Assembly (NCBI GenBank): GCA_050251035.1
Contig: JBFWNN010000013.1
Location: forward strand, 37,061 to 101,060
Direction: 5' to 3'
Origin: Taklimakanibacter sp050251035
GTDB taxonomy: Bacteria > Pseudomonadota > Alphaproteobacteria > Rhizobiales > Aestuariivirgaceae
DNA: 64,000 nucleotides
Part shown: piece after piece, positions 10,044 through 16,915 of the stretch
Layout: the number at the start of each line of letters is the position of its first letter
How positions within the stretch are numbered: position 1 is the first letter of the stretch
Program-made: the position numbers and the translations under genes
The notes under the pieces: model-generated
What the model was told of the DNA's origin: nothing
Seen by the model: only the letters and a program-made list of their open reading frames with translations
Databases searched by the model: none

Positions 10044-10210
10044 GCCGCTTGTCCTCGCCCAGTGAAACGGGGAGAGGGAGAGACCCGGCGCGCAGCGACG
10101 GGAGGGTGAGAGGCACTTTGTCTGATTTTCAGACGCCGAAGCGGCCCCTCACCTTCCCATTGCTTCGCAATGGGCCCCTCCCTCTCCCCGCTTCGCGGGG
10201 CGAGGCAAGA
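10044..10210. repeat. GC-rich intergenic inverted-repeat element
   Basis: The stretch between the ABC operon promoter and the DRL gene carries facing blocks: TCCTCGCCC with GGGGAGAGGGAGAGACCC on the left, and GGGCCCCTCCCTCTCCCC with GGGGCGAGG on the right. Smaller hairpins sit inside (for example CCCATTGC, TTC, GCAATGGG at about 10157-10175 and CCCCGC, TTC, GCGGGG at about 10187-10201). It resembles the elements at 31898-32034 and 33257-33405. No protein is encoded. It may act as a transcript end for the minus-strand DRL gene. Confidence 0.7.
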
Positions 10211-10218
10211 ATGGCCTC

Positions 10219-11547
10219 CTACTCCGCCGCGGCCAGGAAGCGCGCATCCGCCTGGTCGAGGCGGCGGCGCAGCCTTGTGATGGTGAGCCCGTCATCGGGC
10301 ACGCAATTGTCGTAAGTGAGATAGGCGCCGGCCTTGACCGGCTTCACCACCTTCGCCTTTTCGGCGAGCCCGATGGGGAGACCGTTCGCTTTCCGCGCGG
10401 CGGCCCAGGTCATCGCCCAGGCGCGATATTGCGTCTCGCCGATCTTGCCGAGCGTCTCGCCTGCCTGGAGGTCGCGTTTGGCGATGGCGATCGCCTCGGC
10501 CACCGGATGATCGAGCGGCACCATGTCGGCGCGCTTGTGCAGCACCGCATGCGCCGCCGAGAGCGGCACTTCGAGGCTCGTCAGATGATAGGGCCGGAAC
10601 AACGAGAAATAGGGACCCTTGCCCACCTTGAGATCGATCATGCGTTCGAGGACGCGCGGATGGTCGGCCTCGACGATGCAGAAGACGCCGGGCGCCACGC
10701 CCTTGCCGATGGAATAGTCGACGCAGCCCTTGCGGCTGAGGACGCCGCCGTCGGCGCGTGGGATCAGCACCTCCGCCAGCTCGTCACGCGTCGCCTTGGG
10801 CCCGTGCATGCCGGGAATGTCGGGCTCGAGGCCGGTCGCATTGGCGATCGCCACCATCTCGACCATGGTCTTCGAGCCGTCGACGAACTCGACCAGCATG
10901 CGCGCATTCATGTTGCGCGCGCGCGCTTCCTCCTCGTAATCCGCAGGCACCGCGGCGAAATCGAGAGGATTGTTCTTACCCTTGCCGGCGCAGACGACCT
11001 GGAGGCCGAGCGACTGGGCGAAGCCGATGAGCTCGAGCGCCGCGGCCGGCTCGTCGCCCGCCGCCCCCGTATAGACCACGCCGGCGCGGCGTGCCTCCTG
11101 ATTGAGGAAACGGCCGATGGTGATGTCGGCCTCGACATTGAGCATCACGATGGGCTTGCCTTCGGCGATCGCCGACAGCGCGAAAGCGGCACCGGTTTCA
11201 GGGCTGCCGGTCGCGTCGATCACCACATCGATGCGGCCCGCTCGCGTCAACGCCGCGATATCCTGGGTGATGGCGATCCGGCCCGCCTCGATGAGGCGGT
11301 CGATGTCCTGCGCCGTCTTCGCTTCGGCGAAATTTTCCGCATCATGGCCGGCGAGCGTCAGTGCGGCCCTGGCCCGCGCCACCGTGATCTCGGAAATGGC
11401 GCCGAGCCGCAGGCCCGGCATGCGGGCGAGCTGCACCACGAGATCGGTGCCCATCTGGCCCGCACCGGCGAGGCCGACGGTGACCGGTCCCTTCGTCTCC
11501 GCATGCCGGCGCAGTTCCAGCGCCAGGGACGACACATTGGCGATCAC
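10219..11547 (-). CDS. DRL/DXR-II-family NAD(P)H oxidoreductase with SAF domain
   Basis: The 442-residue protein has an N-terminal Rossmann domain (VTVGLAGAGQMGTDLV), a central homoserine-dehydrogenase-like part (CAGKGKNNPLDF, EFVDGSKTMVEM, IGKGVAPGVF) and a C-terminal SAF-like domain. It closely resembles the Brucella DRL enzyme, which converts 1-deoxyxylulose 5-phosphate to methylerythritol 4-phosphate, but the wider family has members of unknown reaction. A GTG start at 11547 overlaps the aldolase stop by 4 nt. Co-transcription with a class II aldolase suggests a reductoisomerase or dehydrogenase acting on a branched or short sugar phosphate; a role in isoprenoid synthesis is the alternative. 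Confidence 0.8.
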   Translation of the reverse strand: MIANVSSLALELRRHAETKGPVTVGLAGAGQMGTDLVVQLARMPGLRLGAISEITVARARAALTLAGHDAENFAEAKTAQDIDRLIEAGRIAITQDIAALTRAGRIDVVIDATGSPETGAAFALSAIAEGKPIVMLNVEADITIGRFLNQEARRAGVVYTGAAGDEPAAALELIGFAQSLGLQVVCAGKGKNNPLDFAAVPADYEEEARARNMNARMLVEFVDGSKTMVEMVAIANATGLEPDIPGMHGPKATRDELAEVLIPRADGGVLSRKGCVDYSIGKGVAPGVFCIVEADHPRVLERMIDLKVGKGPYFSLFRPYHLTSLEVPLSAAHAVLHKRADMVPLDHPVAEAIAIAKRDLQAGETLGKIGETQYRAWAMTWAAARKANGLPIGLAEKAKVVKPVKAGAYLTYDNCVPDDGLTITRLRRRLDQADARFLAAAE

Positions 11548-12302
11548 TTCGACTTGCCCTTGCCCTTTTTGGACTTGTCCTTGCCCTTGTTTTTCTTCGG
11601 CGCATCGCGGCGCGTCGGCGCGATCACCGCCAAGGCGTCGCCGGATTTCAGCTCGCCAGTCTGCTTGCCATAGGTCTTGAAGCGCGCCAGCACCGTCTTC
11701 ATCTGCGCATTCGAGAGGATGACGGGCTTGCCGGCGAGGCTCGCCGCCCAATATTGCTGGCACAGGGTCTCGATCTCGCCCGCGAGCCACAGGGCCTTTT
11801 CGAGAGTGGGACCGAAGGCGATCTGGCCGTGATTGGCGAGAAGGCAGGCGGTGCGGTCCTCGAGCGCCGCGAGCATCGTGTCGGAGAGGGCTTGCGTGCC
11901 GAATTCGGCATAGTCGCTCACCCGCAGGGTCGAGCCGCCGGTCACGCCGATCATATAATGGAAAGGCGGGACGTCCTTGCGCAGCGTCGACAGGGCCGTG
12001 GCGTAGATCGAATGCGTATGCACGATGGCGCCCGCCTCGGGACGCGCCTTGAAGATGTCCATATGCATGCGCCATTCGGTCGAGGGCAGGTACTTGCCGT
12101 AATAGCCGCCCTCCAGATCCATCTCGACGATATGCTGGGCGTCCATGACGTCATAGGGAACGCCGGAGGCGGTGATCACGAAGCCGTCCTCGGTGCGGGC
12201 GCTGACATTGCCCGAGGTGCCCTGATTGATACCCATCTCGTTCATCCGGCGACAGACCTGGATGATCTTCTTCTTGAGATCGGCATGTTTCGTCTTCGGC
12301 AT
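11544..12302 (-). CDS. Class II (zinc) aldolase/epimerase, FucA/AraD type
   Basis: The 252-residue protein has the family motifs NQGTSGNVSAR, GVPYDVM, STEWRMH (E76 candidate acid/base), HTHSIYAT (zinc ligands H95 and H97) and LLANHGQ (H158). It would cleave a ketose 1-phosphate or a related acid-sugar phosphate retro-aldol fashion. The last 22 residues are an unusual tail of lysines with Ser/Gly, absent from typical FucA proteins. The gene starts 111 nt from the divergent XRE-cupin regulator and is coupled to the DRL gene by a 4-nt overlap. Confidence 0.9.
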   Translation of the reverse strand: MPKTKHADLKKKIIQVCRRMNEMGINQGTSGNVSARTEDGFVITASGVPYDVMDAQHIVEMDLEGGYYGKYLPSTEWRMHMDIFKARPEAGAIVHTHSIYATALSTLRKDVPPFHYMIGVTGGSTLRVSDYAEFGTQALSDTMLAALEDRTACLLANHGQIAFGPTLEKALWLAGEIETLCQQYWAASLAGKPVILSNAQMKTVLARFKTYGKQTGELKSGDALAVIAPTRRDAPKKNKGKDKSKKGKGKSK

Positions 12303-12377
12303 CCGTCACTCCATTCAAAACCGCGCGGACCCTACCGCCGGAATGTCGAAAGGTCCAGGAAATGCAGGGCCGGGGGC

Positions 12378-12413
12378 TTGACATACTCCCTAATATGAGA
12401 AAAATTCTCATAT
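12378..12413 (+). promoter_or_regulatory. Promoter and operator palindrome of the XRE-cupin regulator
   Basis: TTGACA at 12378-12383 is a consensus -35. A perfect dyad with 9-bp arms (ATATGAGAA, AAA, TTCTCATAT) occupies 12393-12413 and ends directly at the ATG of the regulator. The -10 position at 17 nt spacing falls inside the dyad (AAAATT at 12401-12406, weak). Binding here would block transcription, which suggests autoregulation and possibly control of the divergent aldolase gene. Confidence 0.65.
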
Positions 12414-12986
12414 ATGGAAGAGACAGAAATCCTCGAAAGCTCCATCGACCGGCGCATCGCCGAGCGTCTCAAGGACCTGCGCCAGGAGCGCCAATGGTCG
12501 CTGGACGAGCTCGCCGGGCGCAGCGGTGTCAGCCGCGCCACCTTGTCGCGGCTGGAGAATTCCGCCATCAGCCCGACCACCGGCATGTTGAGCAAGCTGT
12601 GCGCGGCCTACGGCATGACCATGTCGCGGCTCATGCATATGGCGGAGGGCGATTACCCCGCCTTGGTACGGCGCGCGGCGCAGGCCGCCTGGGCCGATCC
12701 CGCTCTGGGCTTCAAGCGCCGCGCCGTCTCGCCGCCGGCGCGCACGCTGGCCGGCGAGGTGATCGAAGGCGAGCTCGGACCAAGTGCCCGCATCACTTAC
12801 GATCACGTGCCGAAGCCCGGTCTCGAGCATCACCTGCTGCTCATCGAGGGGCAGCTCGAGATCACCGTCGGCGGCCAGAGCTACGAGCTCAAGCCCGGCG
12901 ACTGCCTGCGCTATCAGCTCTTCGGTCCGAGCGCCTTCGCGACACCGAAGAAGTCCTCCGCCCGCTATCTCATCTTCATGGTGTAG
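12414..12986 (+). CDS. XRE-family transcriptional regulator with C-terminal cupin domain
   Basis: The 190-residue protein has an N-terminal helix-turn-helix (WSLDELAGRSGVSRATLSRL, about residues 26-45) and a C-terminal cupin (HHLLLIEGQLEITVGG, ELKPGDCLRY). Regulators of this type bind a small ligand in the cupin barrel. ATG 12414 has no ribosome-binding site; a perfect palindrome lies directly before it. The mRNA may be leaderless. It is divergent from the aldolase-DRL pair and 4 nt from the following GNAT gene, so it probably controls this carbohydrate locus. Confidence 0.9.
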   Translation: MEETEILESSIDRRIAERLKDLRQERQWSLDELAGRSGVSRATLSRLENSAISPTTGMLSKLCAAYGMTMSRLMHMAEGDYPALVRRAAQAAWADPALGFKRRAVSPPARTLAGEVIEGELGPSARITYDHVPKPGLEHHLLLIEGQLEITVGGQSYELKPGDCLRYQLFGPSAFATPKKSSARYLIFMV

Positions 12987-12990
12987 ACAC

Positions 12991-13521
12991 ATGCCATCGC
13001 CCGACAGCCTGGCGCTCTTCGACGCCGACGACATCGCGCGTCATATCGAGGAACTGAGCGAGCTCGTCCATGCCTGCGTCCATGACGGCGCCAGCATCGG
13101 CTTCGTCATGCCGCATGCGCGCGCCGACAGCATGGCTTTCTGGCGCGACAGGGTTTCTCCGGCGCTGCGCGGCGGCGGGCGCCTGCTCCTCGTCGCCTGG
13201 CGTGACGGCCGTATCGCGGGCTCGGTGCAGCTCGATTACGACACGCCGGCCAACCAGCCGCACCGCGCCGAGATCCGCAAATTGCTGGTCCATCCCGACT
13301 TCCGCCGCCAGGGCATCGCGCGTCGGCTGATGGCCGAGATCGAGCGTCATGCGGCGCGCCTGCGGCGCAATCTCATCACGCTCGACACCCGGACCGGCGA
13401 CAGCGCCGAGCCGCTGTACCGCTCGCTCGGCTATCAGACGACGGGCATCATTCCAGGCTATTGCCGCGATACCTTCAGCGAGCGCCTCGACGCTACGACA
13501 ATCATGTACAAAAATCTCTGA
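12991..13521 (+). CDS. GNAT-family N-acetyltransferase
   Basis: The 176-residue protein carries the acetyl-CoA-binding motif A of GNAT enzymes (IRKLLVHPDFRRQGIARRLM, about residues 91-110) followed by LYRSLGYQTTG near residue 136. The start ATG 12991 lies 4 nt after the regulator stop, so the two are probably co-transcribed. The acceptor substrate cannot be told from sequence. Members linked to cupin regulators often acetylate small metabolites, but that is inference. Confidence 0.88.
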   Translation: MPSPDSLALFDADDIARHIEELSELVHACVHDGASIGFVMPHARADSMAFWRDRVSPALRGGGRLLLVAWRDGRIAGSVQLDYDTPANQPHRAEIRKLLVHPDFRRQGIARRLMAEIERHAARLRRNLITLDTRTGDSAEPLYRSLGYQTTGIIPGYCRDTFSERLDATTIMYKNL

Positions 13522-13597
13522 TACTTCAAAGATTGACGCTTGCCGCATTTTCGGCTCACCTTCATGCACAAGTTTCGAGCCTGTGGAGGGAGGGACC

Positions 13598-15031
13598 ATG
13601 GCCGAAGACACGCGCGGCATCGCCGTCGTCGATGTGGGGGCGACCAACAGCAAGATCGTCCTCTTCGATTCCTCCGGCCAGGTCCTGGCCGAGCGCAAGA
13701 CCGCGAGCCGGCATGTCGCGGGGCCGCCCTATCCGCATCTCGATCCCAAGCCCCTCGTCGCCTTCTGCGCCAAGCAATTGCCCGAACTCGACGCCATCAT
13801 GCCCATCGACGTGGTCGTGCCGTCGGCCCATGGCGCTGCCATCGCCTGTCTCGATGCGCAAGGCCGTCTCGCTCTGCCGGTCATGGACTACATGGCCGAG
13901 CCGCCGCCCGACATCGTCGCGGCCTATCGCAAGGGAGAGCCGCCCTTCTCCGAGGTCTTCTGTCCGCTTCTGCCCATGGCGCTGACCCATGGCATGCAGC
14001 TCTTCTGGCAGGAGGCCGCGTTCTCCGACGACTTCGCCAAGATCAGGACGATCCTGCCCTGGATCCAATATGTCGGGCACATTCTGAGCGGCAAGCCGGT
14101 GATCGAGATCGCTTCCATGTCATGCCAGTCGCAGCTCATGGATGTGCGCGACAACACCTTCTCATCGCTCGCCCGGCTGCATGGCTGGGACAGGCTCTTC
14201 GCACCCTGGGCCAAGGCCTGGCAGGTGACCGGCACGCTGAAGGCCCAGTTCCGCAAGGACCGCTTTCGCGGCCGCGGCCGGGTGCTGGCCGGCATCCATG
14301 ATTCGAGCGGCAATTATCTGCGCTACCTGGCGGGCGGGCGGAAGCATTTCACCCTGCTGTCGACCGGCACCTGGATCATTGGCTTCGACACCGATACCGA
14401 TATCACCGAGCTCGACCCCGCGCGCGACACGGTGACCAATACCGACATCTTCGGCAAGCCTGTGGCCTGCTGCCGCTTCATGGGCGGGCGCGAATATGAG
14501 GTGCTGTCGCGCGGCGCATCGGCCGAGGCCGCGAGCTTCAAGGCGCTGGGCGGTCTCGTGGCGCAAGGGACCTTCGCCTTGCCCTCCTTCACCGATTCGG
14601 GCGGGCCGATGCCGGGCACCGGCAACAAGGGCCATGTGAGGGGCCCGGCGCCCGCCGGCGAGGAGGAGCGCTCGACGCTCGCCGCCCTCTATTGCGCGCT
14701 GATGGTCGACCGCTCGCTGGCGGCGGTGAAGTCGAGGGGCGACATCATCGTCGACGGGCCCTTTGCCCAGAATCCCGTCTTCCTCTCGGTGCTTGCCTCC
14801 TTGCGACAGCCGCAAACGGTGCTCGCCTCGCAATTGCGCGACGGCACCACGGCCGGCGCCATGGCGCTGGCGCTGATGACGGAGTCAGGCGAGATCCCGC
14901 GCCTCGCGCTCGATCTCGACGACGTGACGCCGCTCGCGCCCGAGACCATCATCGACTATGCCGCGACATGGCGGCAGATGGCGGAGGAGGCGAGCGAGGA
15001 GCCCCCAGTCCTCCTGCGCGGGAGAGTCTAG
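13598..15031 (+). CDS. FGGY-family carbohydrate kinase (fuculokinase-like)
   Basis: The 477-residue protein opens with the phosphate loop AVVDVGATNSKIVLFDSSG and has LSTGTWIIGFDTD, GGREYEVLSRGA and DGPFAQNPVFLSVLA in the second domain. It is more divergent from xylulokinase than the kinase at 4866-6392 and resembles fuculo/rhamnulokinase-type proteins. ATG 13598 follows a strong GGAGGGAGGG ribosome-binding site. With the class II aldolase and DRL enzyme nearby it would phosphorylate a ketose or acid sugar before aldol cleavage. The substrate is not known. Confidence 0.85.
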   Translation: MAEDTRGIAVVDVGATNSKIVLFDSSGQVLAERKTASRHVAGPPYPHLDPKPLVAFCAKQLPELDAIMPIDVVVPSAHGAAIACLDAQGRLALPVMDYMAEPPPDIVAAYRKGEPPFSEVFCPLLPMALTHGMQLFWQEAAFSDDFAKIRTILPWIQYVGHILSGKPVIEIASMSCQSQLMDVRDNTFSSLARLHGWDRLFAPWAKAWQVTGTLKAQFRKDRFRGRGRVLAGIHDSSGNYLRYLAGGRKHFTLLSTGTWIIGFDTDTDITELDPARDTVTNTDIFGKPVACCRFMGGREYEVLSRGASAEAASFKALGGLVAQGTFALPSFTDSGGPMPGTGNKGHVRGPAPAGEEERSTLAALYCALMVDRSLAAVKSRGDIIVDGPFAQNPVFLSVLASLRQPQTVLASQLRDGTTAGAMALALMTESGEIPRLALDLDDVTPLAPETIIDYAATWRQMAEEASEEPPVLLRGRV

Positions 15032-15078
15032 CGCGGGATGCTAAAAGTGGGCACCGGCTTTTCGCAAGAATCCCGCGC
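15031..15078 (+). terminator. Hairpin after the second FGGY kinase gene (repeat-derived)
   Basis: Nine-base arms GCGCGGGAT (15031-15039) and ATCCCGCGC (15070-15078) flank a segment containing AAAAGTGGGCACCGGCTTTT. The internal part matches the dispersed AAAAGTGG...CCGG...TTTT repeat seen at three other places in the window. It starts at the last base of the kinase stop codon and may serve as its terminator. There is no clear U-tract. Confidence 0.5.
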
Positions 15079-15093
15079 CGACATATAGGAATC

Positions 15094-15141
15094 GATCACG
15101 TTTATGAGTTTGGATTGATTCAATCCAAACTCATCGTGATC
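15094..15141. repeat. 48-nt near-perfect palindrome
   Basis: GATCACG (15094-15100) pairs with CGTGATC (15135-15141), and ATGAGTTTGGATTGA (15104-15118) pairs with TCAATCCAAACTCAT (15120-15134). The only exceptions are a TTT bulge and one central base. It is AT-rich compared with its surroundings and lies in the convergent intergenic region 15032-15242. The almost loopless centre favours a cruciform or protein-binding site rather than a hairpin terminator. Confidence 0.8.
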
Positions 15142-15206
15142 TAGAACATCGGTCCGAAAAGTGCGTGCGGTTTTCGGGCAAGCCGATGCGCAAAAACAAA
15201 GAGATG

Positions 15207-15243
15207 GAGCGCCGGGCCGATTCTAACAGAGCGTCCGGCGCTC
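15207..15243 (-). terminator. Terminator-like hairpin for the GMC oxidoreductase gene
   Basis: Perfect 9-bp arms GAGCGCCGG (15207-15215) and CCGGCGCTC (15235-15243) are 19 nt apart. Read on the minus strand, the stem begins at the stop codon of the GMC gene and is followed by CATCTCTTTGTTTTTG, a T-rich run. This fits intrinsic termination of the minus-strand gene. A further CCGAAAAGTG...GGTTTTCGG repeat copy lies just beyond, at 15151-15179. Confidence 0.55.
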
Positions 15244-16835
15244 TACAGCCGGTTCCCCTTGATGATGTCGGCGGCCTTCTCGGCCATCGCGATGGTGGGC
15301 GCGTTGGTGTTGGACGAAACGAGCCGCGGCATGATCGATGAGTCGCACAGGCGCAGGCCGTCGACGCCGCGCACCCGCAAGCTTGCGGGCTCGACCACGG
15401 CCATCCCGTCGACGCCCATCTTGCATGTGCCGACCGGGTGATAGGCCGAGCGCGCCACCTGGCGCGCGAAAGTCCGGTAGTCGTCCTTGCTGCGGCACGC
15501 CGCGTCCGGCAGGTGCTGGCGCGCCACATATTTGCTGAAGGCGCGCGTGCGCCCGATCGCGCAGGAGATCTCGATCGCATCCGCCGCCCGATCGAGATCG
15601 TAAGGTTCGGCGAAGGAATTGGGATCGACGATCGGCGGATCGAGCGGATTGCCGCTCGCAAGGGCGACGAAGCCGCGCGAGCGCGGGCGCAGATGATAGG
15701 AATTGAGCGTCGCGCCATTGCCGCCCGGCACCGTGCCGACGCCTTCCTCGACGCCGGCGCCGGGCAGGAAATGGAACTGCAGGTCGGGCGATGTCTCGCG
15801 CCGGTCGCTCCACCAGAAGGCGCCGCCCTCGACCAGGCTCGAGGCCACCGGGCCCGAGCGCGCCAGGAGATACTGGACGCCGGCGACCGCCTGCCAATGG
15901 AGCTTCTTGTATTTGTCGTAGGAGTGCGGGCCGTTGAGCTGCCAGACGATGTCGCTCGCCATATGGTCCTGCAGATTCTGTCCGACGCCTGGCAGATCGT
16001 GATGCACCGTGATGCCATGGCTCTCGAGATGCGCCGCAGGCCCGATCCCTGAAAGCATCAGGAGCTTGGGCGAGCCGATGGCGCCGGCGGTGAGGATCAC
16101 CTCGCGCAAGGCCTCGATGACGGTCTCACGTCCGTTCTCGATGAGGGCGACGCCTTTCACGCGGGTTCCCTCGACCACGACCCTCGTGATTAAGGCCTGC
16201 GTCCTCACCGTGAGATTGGACCTGGCGCGAGCCGGCTTCAGATAGCCGACCGCGGCGCTGCAGCGGCGCGCCCGGCGGATCGTCATCTGATAGACATTGA
16301 CCCCTTCCTGATGGCCGGCATTGAAATCGGGATTGAGCGGCATGCCGAATTCCTGGGCCCCCTCGACGAAGGCCTGGGTCATGACATTGGGCGTCTTCAG
16401 CGTCGAGACGCCGAGCGGCCCGCCTTTGCCATGCATCGTGCCGGCCAGGCGGTCATTGTCCTCAGACTTCACGAAATAGGGCAGGAGCTCGGACCACGAC
16501 CAGCCGGCGCAGCCCTCTTCCTTCACCCAGCCGTCATAGTCCTGAGGCGCGCCCCGCGTATAGACCTGCGCATTGATGGAGCTGCCGCCGCCCAGCACGC
16601 GGGCCTGCGGATAGACCATGACCCGGCCATCCGCATGGCGCGCCGGCGCCGTCCGATAGCCCCAGGTCAACGGCCCGCCGGTCATCTTGAAGAAGCCGCA
16701 GGGCATATGGATGTAGGGGTTGCGGTCCGCCGGGCCCGCTTCGATGAGCAAGACCTTCGCGTCCGGCATCTCGCTGAGGCGCGCCGCCATCACGCACCCT
16801 GCCGAACCGCCGCCGACGATCACATAGTCATACAT
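15243..16835 (-). CDS. GMC-family FAD oxidoreductase (choline dehydrogenase-like)
   Basis: The roughly 530-residue flavoprotein has the FAD-binding motif VIVGGGSAGCVMAARL at its N-terminus, GMC signature 1 (VLGGGSSINAQVYTRG) and signature 2 (GAIGSPKLLMLSGIGP). The C-terminal active-site histidine lies in SAYHPVGTCKMG, and SSNTNAPTIAMAEK follows. GMC enzymes oxidise alcohols such as choline or polyethylene glycols with FAD. ATG 16835 (MYDYV) has AGGTG upstream; a GTG at 16844 is an alternative. No choline-sensing BetI or betaine aldehyde dehydrogenase gene is adjacent, so the alcohol substrate is uncertain. Confidence 0.9.
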   Translation of the reverse strand: MYDYVIVGGGSAGCVMAARLSEMPDAKVLLIEAGPADRNPYIHMPCGFFKMTGGPLTWGYRTAPARHADGRVMVYPQARVLGGGSSINAQVYTRGAPQDYDGWVKEEGCAGWSWSELLPYFVKSEDNDRLAGTMHGKGGPLGVSTLKTPNVMTQAFVEGAQEFGMPLNPDFNAGHQEGVNVYQMTIRRARRCSAAVGYLKPARARSNLTVRTQALITRVVVEGTRVKGVALIENGRETVIEALREVILTAGAIGSPKLLMLSGIGPAAHLESHGITVHHDLPGVGQNLQDHMASDIVWQLNGPHSYDKYKKLHWQAVAGVQYLLARSGPVASSLVEGGAFWWSDRRETSPDLQFHFLPGAGVEEGVGTVPGGNGATLNSYHLRPRSRGFVALASGNPLDPPIVDPNSFAEPYDLDRAADAIEISCAIGRTRAFSKYVARQHLPDAACRSKDDYRTFARQVARSAYHPVGTCKMGVDGMAVVEPASLRVRGVDGLRLCDSSIMPRLVSSNTNAPTIAMAEKAADIIKGNRL

Positions 16836-16915
16836 GGGAGGCACCTATCCTGGCCCACGCCACAAGTAACCAAATGGTGCATTGATGGCAAGCGCGCCGC
16901 GTCAGGTCTCGCCCG

